Assembly (NCBI GenBank): GCA_051881395.1
Contig: JBJEPU010000118.1
Coordinates: 1 to 10,341 of the forward strand
Direction of reading: 5' to 3'
DNA length: 10,341 nucleotides
Source of the DNA: Fimenecus sp051881395
Lineage (GTDB): Bacteria; Bacillota; Clostridia; Oscillospirales; Acutalibacteraceae
In this document: positions 6,433-10,341 of the stretch, piece by piece
Position numbering within the stretch: position 1 is the first letter of the stretch
Layout: each line of letters starts with the position of its first letter
Translations under genes and position numbers: made by a program
The notes under the pieces: model-generated
Database searches by the model: none
What the model saw: the letters and a program-made list of their open reading frames with translations, nothing else
Told to the model about the DNA's origin: nothing

Positions 6433-7311
6433 TTATTTCTGCTTTTTCTTGGTCAGCACAAGTGCTACACCTGCAACAGCCGCAACTGCCGCAACGGAAA
6501 GGATTGCTGTATCGCCGGTCGGTTCTTTACCTTCGTAAGAATCGGGGTTTGTGGTGGTGCCGTTGCCGCCATCACCGTTGCCGCCTTCGCCGTTGCCGCC
6601 GCCGAACAAACCGGTGATTGCATCAACAATCCCGCCAAGGAAACCGCCGATGCCGCCGGAATTGGAAGCTTCTGTTGTGGTTTCGGCAGCGTCTAACTGT
6701 CTAATGATTTCATCGTACACATTCTGCGGGATTGCGCCCTGTTCATACAGCGAGTCAACCACGGATTTGAGCTGGTCAGCAGGAACGCCCATATCTTTCA
6801 GGGCTTTAATGACTTCCGCTGCTGCCTTGGCAACATCTTCGTCATCAATATTCGGAAGAGACGGAGAGGAAGGCTCTTCTGCCGCTTCCAAAGCCGCCAT
6901 CAGGTTTTGATAGGACTCATAGTCCATTCTGCCGGTGGCATACATTTCATCAAAAGCCGCTTCAAGTTCTGCTTTTGTGAAGCCTGCATTTAATGCCGCA
7001 TCCACCACCTGTGCCGCTTCTTCGGGGGAGAGGTTTTCAAATGTGATGTCCCCTTCACCGGAAGCACTGGTGGTATCCGTACCGCCGCCGATACCGCCGA
7101 TGATGTCACCGATGGAACCGATGATGCCGCCGATGTCAGGCAGTTGCGCGTCGGAAGGCAGGAAGCCGCCGATGATACCCGTAACGGTGTCAATAATGGC
7201 GCTGAAGTCCAACCCGTTGCCGGCTTCCTCAGTGTTTTCTTCTGCAAAGCTCGGTATGCAAAGTGAGAACGCCATGACAAGCGCTAACATAACCGCAAGT
7301 ACTTTTTTCAT
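6433..7311 (-). CDS. Secreted Gly-rich surface protein with a duplicated helical module
   Basis: A 292-residue protein whose family I do not recognise. A signal peptide (1-23) ends at SFA-EE. Gly/Ile-rich amphipathic stretches lie at 38-77 (IIGGFLP, GGIIGSIGDIIGGIGGG) and 219-238 (GGIGGFLGGIVDAITGLFGG). Between them, residues 97-145 and 162-210 align without gaps at an offset of 65, so an acidic helical module is duplicated; each copy carries the pattern L-x6-(M/L)Y-x2-G-x-(M/I). A run of GGNG(E/D) follows (about 237-251). The C-terminus reads KEPTGD (262-267), then a hydrophobic helix (269-287) and KKKQK. This layout resembles a Gram-positive cell-wall sorting signal, but the motif is not LPXTG. 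Start: AGAGGG 8 bases before the ATG. The gene has its own promoter and terminator. A role at the envelope is inferred. Confidence 0.8.
   Translation of the reverse strand: MKKVLAVMLALVMAFSLCIPSFAEENTEEAGNGLDFSAIIDTVTGIIGGFLPSDAQLPDIGGIIGSIGDIIGGIGGGTDTTSASGEGDITFENLSPEEAAQVVDAALNAGFTKAELEAAFDEMYATGRMDYESYQNLMAALEAAEEPSSPSLPNIDDEDVAKAAAEVIKALKDMGVPADQLKSVVDSLYEQGAIPQNVYDEIIRQLDAAETTTEASNSGGIGGFLGGIVDAITGLFGGGNGEGGNGDGGNGTTTNPDSYEGKEPTGDTAILSVAAVAAVAGVALVLTKKKQK
6560..6604. repeat. Three 15-bp tandem repeats coding GGNG(E/D)
   Basis: Units at 6560-6574, 6575-6589 and 6590-6604 share the first 11 bases CCGTTGCCGCC and differ in the last four. They encode the low-complexity Gly/Asn linker before the C-terminal anchor of the surface protein. 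Copy number may vary by slippage. Confidence 0.85.
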
Positions 7312-7368
7312 AAGTAAGTCCCTCTTTTTTCTGAATATTTGTGAATACAATTTCACAGTTCATTACAT

Positions 7369-7397
7369 AGTTTACAATATAATCGGCGCGTTGTCAA
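7369..7397 (-). promoter_or_regulatory. Promoter of the Gly-rich surface protein gene
   Basis: On the minus strand, a consensus TTGACA (7397-7392), a 17-bp spacer and TAAACT (7374-7369). The leader would be about 50 nt. A strong -35 fits an abundant surface protein. Confidence 0.65.
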
Positions 7398-7464
7398 GGA
7401 AAATCCCAAAAAATACAAGTCGATTTTTACATTTTTTTAACATTTGCGCTGTTTTTCTCCACGC

Positions 7465-7493
7465 TTGACCGAATGCGATTTTTTCGCTACAAT
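7465..7493 (+). promoter_or_regulatory. Promoter of the three-helix membrane protein gene
   Basis: TTGACC (7465-7470), a 17-bp spacer and TACAAT (7488-7493). Transcription would start near 7500. That leaves no leader for an ATG at 7505 and supports the start at 7532. Confidence 0.75.
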
Positions 7494-7531
7494 AGAGCGG
7501 TGAAATGTCAATGCCGAAAAGGGGCTTGTTT

Positions 7532-8131
7532 ATGAAAAAAGAATATTCGGTCTGTTTTTATTGCGTGGGAGTGCTGTGGTTGTGCAGTTTGCTTGCGGGG
7601 TTTGCCGAGCTGTTCGGCGTGTCGGTTTGTTTTTTCGGTACGCCGATGCACCAGTATCTTGCCATACCGATTTGTTTGTTTTCCGTTTTGCTGTGCGTTT
7701 TCCTATGTAAACGCGTGCGCGCCGCACAAGAATCGCGCGGCACCTTGCGGGTGAAGCTTTTGTGCGCCGCTTGCATTGCACTTTGTACCGTGACGGTATG
7801 TGTGACAGCATTTGCGGCGGCGATTTCGGCGGTGCATTATGCAGGGCAGAGTATTTCCCCCGATAAGTCGTACAAAATTTTTTACGAAACCGAAACCGAA
7901 GACAGCGAGCCGATTGCCTATCTCTACCGACGGTATTCCCCGTTTTTGATGCGATATTGCAATTCGGCGGTGTTATACGATTGTGCCGAAGCGCCGGCGA
8001 ATGCCGAGCTTTCTTGGGAAGAGACCTATTGCGCGATTTCGTATGTCGCCTATGCGGCAGATGCGGAAAACGCCGAGGCTTTGGAACCCGTTACGCGGAA
8101 AATGTATTACGCATCGACCACCCGCTATTAA
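7532..8131 (+). CDS. Membrane protein of unknown function, three helices plus outer domain
   Basis: A 199-residue protein that I do not recognise. Three hydrophobic helices lie at about 6-27, 42-60 and 76-100, with a short basic loop KRVRAAQESRGTLRVK (60-75) between the second and third. Residues 102-199 form a polar domain that opens with SISPDKSYKIFYETE (107-121), a form seen in small beta-rich outer domains of Firmicute membrane proteins. By the positive-inside rule the KRVR loop is cytoplasmic and the C-terminal domain is outside. It has many Cys residues (four in 143-167 and the N-terminal helix region). Start: the ATG at 7532 has AAGGGG 7 bases upstream; an ATG at 7505 lies at the transcription start and has no ribosome site. 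The gene stands alone between its promoter and terminator. Confidence 0.72.
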   Translation: MKKEYSVCFYCVGVLWLCSLLAGFAELFGVSVCFFGTPMHQYLAIPICLFSVLLCVFLCKRVRAAQESRGTLRVKLLCAACIALCTVTVCVTAFAAAISAVHYAGQSISPDKSYKIFYETETEDSEPIAYLYRRYSPFLMRYCNSAVLYDCAEAPANAELSWEETYCAISYVAYAADAENAEALEPVTRKMYYASTTRY

Positions 8132-8147
8132 GCGGAATACAGGAAAG

Positions 8148-8186
8148 AAAAGCGAATACAGCGTACAGAGCTGTATCCGCTTTTTT
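8148..8186. terminator. Intrinsic terminator between convergent genes
   Basis: AAAAGCG-A-ATACAGC (8148-8162) pairs with GCTGTAT-C-CGCTTTT (8170-8184), with one internal mismatch and a 7-base loop. A T6 run (8181-8186) follows on the plus strand and a weaker T-rich stretch on the minus strand. It can end the membrane-protein transcript and probably also the minus-strand cluster. Confidence 0.85.
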
Positions 8187-8386
8187 CAGTCTTTGGATTT
8201 GTAATAGAGTTTGCAGTGGCAATAGCCTTCAAAATCGGGGTCGGCAATCTGTTCGCGGAATTCCTTGCACATGCATTTGTTGTCCTCGATTTTTTCCAGC
8301 CGACAGGGACAGTACCCGTCCTTCTTTCGCAGACCTTCTTTTAACATTTCCACCAATTTTTTATCTTCGTTGAATCGTACCGACAT
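8186..8386 (-). CDS. Small ferredoxin:thioredoxin reductase catalytic-chain-like protein
   Basis: A 66-residue protein with three Cys-x-Cys pairs: GYCPCRL (Cys26, Cys28), KCMCKEF (Cys38, Cys40) and GYCHCKLYY (Cys56, Cys58). The CPC and CHC pairs mark the catalytic chain of ferredoxin:thioredoxin reductase (FTR), where four Cys hold a [4Fe-4S] cluster and two form the redox disulfide. The spacing CPC-x9-CMC-x15-CHC differs from the plant and cyanobacterial CPC-x16-CPC-x8-CHC, and the protein lacks the N-terminal part of the long form. Similar short proteins occur in anaerobic bacteria, where their partners are mostly unknown. The start has AAAGGAG 7 bases upstream. It lies 43 bp after the second transporter gene, so it is probably last in that operon. 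Family call firm; thiol-reductase activity is inferred. Confidence 0.82.
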   Translation of the reverse strand: MSVRFNEDKKLVEMLKEGLRKKDGYCPCRLEKIEDNKCMCKEFREQIADPDFEGYCHCKLYYKSKD

Positions 8387-8429
8387 AGGTTTTCTCCTTT
8401 TTTCGTCGTATTGTGCAATCTGTATGCGG

Positions 8430-8996
8430 TCACAGCACGGTGCCGAGCGAAAAAATAATGAGCCGCAATCCGCCGCAGAGCAAAAGCACCAAGATAGGGT
8501 TTAACCTCCATTTTCGCAGGACGAAGAATGCGCCTGCGAACAGCAAAATCCCGATAAAATCCGTCGTTCCCCATGCAATTCCCTGTTCGCCGAAGGCAAC
8601 CAAGCGCAAAATGTGCAAGCCGGCGCTTAAAATCAGCGCAACCACCGCCGGGCGAAGCATTTGCAAAATGTTTTGAAATACGCTGTTTTTCTTGAATTTC
8701 CCGTATAATACCGCCAAAACGGATACCAGAACCATCGAGGGGAAAATACAGCCGAGCGTTGCGACGACAGCGCCGCCGATGCCCGCAATCTGTATGCCTG
8801 TAAAGGTGGCGGCGTTTACGGCTATCGGCCCGGGCGTCATTTCGGCAACGGTGACAAGGTTTGTAAATTCCGATAAAGTCAGCCAACCGTATTTGTCCAC
8901 CGCTTGACTTTGTATCAAAGGAATCGCGGCATACCCGCCGCCGATGGAAAACAGCCCCACCTGCAAAAAGCTGAAAAACAACTGTAAATAAATCAT
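8430..8996 (-). CDS. Chromate-type (CHR) transporter, second subunit
   Basis: A 188-residue membrane protein, a single-domain member of the CHR family (PF02417). FSIGGGYAAIPLIQSQAV (16-33) matches the family FGGG segment, and AEMTPGPIAVNAATFTGIQI (51-70) matches the PGP signature. Further helices follow at about 76-99, 115-133, 146-160 and 166-184. Short CHR proteins work as pairs with opposite topology; paired forms in Bacillus confer chromate efflux, but the natural substrate in anaerobes is not known. The ATG at 8996 overlaps the stop of the upstream CHR gene as ATGA, which indicates coupled translation. A longer in-frame opening to 9134 would add 46 Cys/Arg-rich residues inside the upstream gene, so I reject it. 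Confidence 0.88.
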   Translation of the reverse strand: MIYLQLFFSFLQVGLFSIGGGYAAIPLIQSQAVDKYGWLTLSEFTNLVTVAEMTPGPIAVNAATFTGIQIAGIGGAVVATLGCIFPSMVLVSVLAVLYGKFKKNSVFQNILQMLRPAVVALILSAGLHILRLVAFGEQGIAWGTTDFIGILLFAGAFFVLRKWRLNPILVLLLCGGLRLIIFSLGTVL

Positions 8997-9562
8997 TTTT
9001 CGCACCGCCTTTTGTGTGACAGCACTTCTTTCAGAATGCCGACCGCCAACGCCGCCAAAATGATATAGACAACATTCACGCCCAGCACAAATGCGGCAAG
9101 AAAGGATACAGCCAACACAACATAATGTACCCATTCCTTGCTTTTTAATACCGTACTGCCGAGGCTTACTGCTACATCTAAAATGATTGCGGCAACGCCC
9201 GCCTGCATGCCTTGCAATACCAGCGCTACATAACGGTTGGCGGCAAATTTTTCATAAAAAAAGGAAATGATGCAAAGAATGAACATCGGCGGCAGTATGG
9301 TGCCCAAAACCGCCGTCAGCATCCCGAGAAATCCTTGTACCTTCCAGCCCACCAAAATGGCGGCGTTGACCGCGATTGCGCCCGGTGCGGATTGTGCCAT
9401 CGCGGTAATATCCAGCATTTCCTGTTCGTCAATCCAATGCAGCTCGTCTACAAATTTGCGCTTCATAAAGTTGACAATCACAAAGCCGCCGCCGAAGGTG
9501 AATGTGCTGATATAAAGGGTGGTTGCAAATAGTTTCAGAAGTGTTTTCCCGTTGTGCTTCAA
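8993..9562 (-). CDS. Chromate-type (CHR) transporter, first subunit
   Basis: A 189-residue CHR-family membrane protein and the partner of the next gene. FTFGGGFVIVNFMKRKFVDE (21-40) carries the FGGG segment, and AQSAPGAIAVNAAILVGWKV (56-75) the signature, here with PGA where the partner has PGP. Helices follow at about 80-103, 112-135 and 147-178. The start is TTG at 9562: AAAGGA lies 8 bases upstream, translation begins directly at the first helix, and the next in-frame Met is past the FGGG motif. The ATG at 9569 is in another frame. The upstream gene encodes a DUF47 protein, with a strong hairpin between them. Transport of an oxyanion such as chromate or sulfate is the family expectation, not shown here. 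Confidence 0.87.
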   Translation of the reverse strand: MKHNGKTLLKLFATTLYISTFTFGGGFVIVNFMKRKFVDELHWIDEQEMLDITAMAQSAPGAIAVNAAILVGWKVQGFLGMLTAVLGTILPPMFILCIISFFYEKFAANRYVALVLQGMQAGVAAIILDVAVSLGSTVLKSKEWVHYVVLAVSFLAAFVLGVNVVYIILAALAVGILKEVLSHKRRCEK

Positions 9563-9592
9563 CTTGCATTTCCTTTCCGAAATTGGATGGAA

Positions 9593-9621
9593 CCCCGCCG
9601 AAATCTGTACTTTCGGCGGGG
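9593..9621. terminator. Strong GC-rich hairpin between the DUF47 and CHR genes
   Basis: CCCCGCCGAAA (9593-9603) pairs perfectly with TTTCGGCGGGG (9611-9621) around 7 bases. On the minus strand, the direction of the flanking genes, only TTCC follows, so the U-tract is poor. On the plus strand a T5 run follows three bases later. It may be a partial terminator or attenuator that lowers CHR expression relative to DUF47. Confidence 0.55.
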
Positions 9622-9631
9622 TCGCTTTTTA

Positions 9632-10255
9632 TCAGGTGTTTTTCATAACCACCGTGTCTACACAGTCGCCGACATGCTCGCAGGCGTCTGCGCAGTCTTC
9701 CATTTTTTCGTAAATCTCACGCCACGAAATAATTTCGAGTACATCATTCGTATGGGTGCGAATTTTGCGCATGGCCTCCAAATACATTCCGTCGCATTCT
9801 TCTTCAAAATGATTCATTTCCACAATCATTTCGTGCAGTTTGGCGGGCTTTTTAAAGTTGCCGAATTCCGCAAGCATTTTTTTCATCAACGCACAACTGC
9901 CGACGAGTTTTTCCGCAAAGGAGACGGCTTCGGGCAAGACGGATACGATTTGATAGGTGTAAAAGCATTGCAAAATTTCCTCAATGCGGTCCGTCACATC
10001 GTCAATATTTTGGCTGATGAGTGCCAAATCCTCGCGGTCAATCGGTGTGACAAAGGCTTTGGCGAGCGCGGCGGACATTTCATGCTTTTTCGTGTCGCCG
10101 GCGTGCTCATAGTGATGCATTTCTTTGAGCATTTCCGAAATGTTGTTTGCATCATAGCTTTTCAAGCATTCCACAAGGTAGTTTGCCGCCGTACAGGCGT
10201 CTTCCGAAGCGCTGACAAAGTTTTCAAAATAGAAACGGTCTTGCTTGTTTTTCAT
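9632..10255 (-). CDS. DUF47/PhoU-like phosphate-transport accessory protein
   Basis: A 207-residue, all-helical acidic protein of the DUF47 family (PhoU_div, PF01865). The family motifs are clear: HHYEHAGDTKKHEM (47-60), FVTPIDREDLALISQNIDDV (68-87), DRIEEI (89-94), VEMNHFEEECDGMYLEAM (145-162) and a C-terminal helix pair SWREIYEKMEDCADACEHVG (177-196). The Glu/Asp clusters resemble the metal-binding sites of PhoU. DUF47 proteins usually sit beside low-affinity phosphate transporters of the Pit type and are thought to modulate them. No such transporter is visible, but it could lie beyond the right edge. The start is the ATG at 10255, with AAAGGA 8 bases upstream; a longer in-frame opening to 10333 adds 26 residues without family features. 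Four Cys in the last 20 residues are unusual. The CHR genes follow. Confidence 0.9.
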   Translation of the reverse strand: MKNKQDRFYFENFVSASEDACTAANYLVECLKSYDANNISEMLKEMHHYEHAGDTKKHEMSAALAKAFVTPIDREDLALISQNIDDVTDRIEEILQCFYTYQIVSVLPEAVSFAEKLVGSCALMKKMLAEFGNFKKPAKLHEMIVEMNHFEEECDGMYLEAMRKIRTHTNDVLEIISWREIYEKMEDCADACEHVGDCVDTVVMKNT

Positions 10256-10341
10256 ATTTATTATCCTTTCTTTTTTAGGTGCGGCGAGTCGAACACAATA
10301 TGCCGAAAATTTGATATTACGGCGTATTTTCACTTTTTCAC

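Noticed and set aside
6560..7160. Repeated GCCGCCGAT-like DNA, considered as a CRISPR or dispersed repeat
   Set aside because: The repetition follows the Gly-rich coding frame and lacks regular spacers, so it is protein low complexity.
6551..7468. Long plus-strand frames opposite the Gly-rich surface protein
   Set aside because: The Pro/Ser/Ala-rich translation is what the complement of Gly/Ala/Asp codons gives. No ribosome sites or domains support it.
10261..10341. Promoter search upstream of the DUF47 gene
   Set aside because: Only weak -10-like sequences (TAATAT, TATTGT) without a matching -35 were seen, and the region runs into the window edge. The gene may be co-transcribed from further upstream.

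Overview
The window looks like chromosomal DNA from a Gram-positive, probably anaerobic member of the Clostridia (Oscillospiraceae-like). The reasons are a DnaD-domain replication protein, strong AGGAGG-type ribosome binding sites, several TTG starts, sigma-A-like promoters (some with extended -10 elements), a type III pantothenate kinase, an ECF-type vitamin transporter component and a small ferredoxin:thioredoxin-reductase-like iron-sulfur protein. Base composition is close to balanced, with an Ala/Gly-rich proteome. Family assignments come from reading motifs by eye; no database search was possible.

Left part, minus strand (1-1700): an XRE-type regulator, endonuclease III (nth) and a DnaD-domain protein that runs off the left edge. 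xre and nth overlap by ATGA, and the nth-dnaD gap is 33 bp, so they look like one operon. It is driven by a promoter at 1699-1670, with a possible operator in the leader.

Plus strand (1813-4807): two genes, each with its own promoter. The first encodes a secreted, membrane-anchored protein with a glycerophosphodiesterase-like fold that appears to have lost its catalytic residues. The second is a 12-helix MFS transporter. A perfect 16-bp hairpin terminator closes this block and also serves the convergent genes that follow.

Minus strand (4820-6354): coaX and a downstream ECF S-component gene. Together they suggest uptake and trapping of pantothenate for coenzyme A synthesis. Next, also on the minus strand, comes a secreted Gly-rich protein with a duplicated helical module and a sortase-signal-like C-terminus (6433-7311). 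It has its own promoter and terminator.

A divergent promoter region (7312-7531) separates it from a plus-strand gene for an unknown three-helix membrane protein (7532-8131). The right end is a minus-strand cluster: a DUF47/PhoU-like protein, a two-subunit chromate-type transporter with an ATGA overlap, and the 66-residue FTR-like protein. It ends at a terminator shared with the convergent membrane-protein gene.

Nearly all the sequence is explained by ordinary chromosomal genes. I saw no CRISPR array, insertion sequence, phage gene, rRNA or tRNA, and no gap over 300 bp without a gene. The two largest gaps (1612-1881 and 7312-7531) are divergent promoter regions. The most unusual items are the catalytically degenerate GDPD-like protein, the internally duplicated surface protein and the FTR-like protein with altered cysteine spacing.
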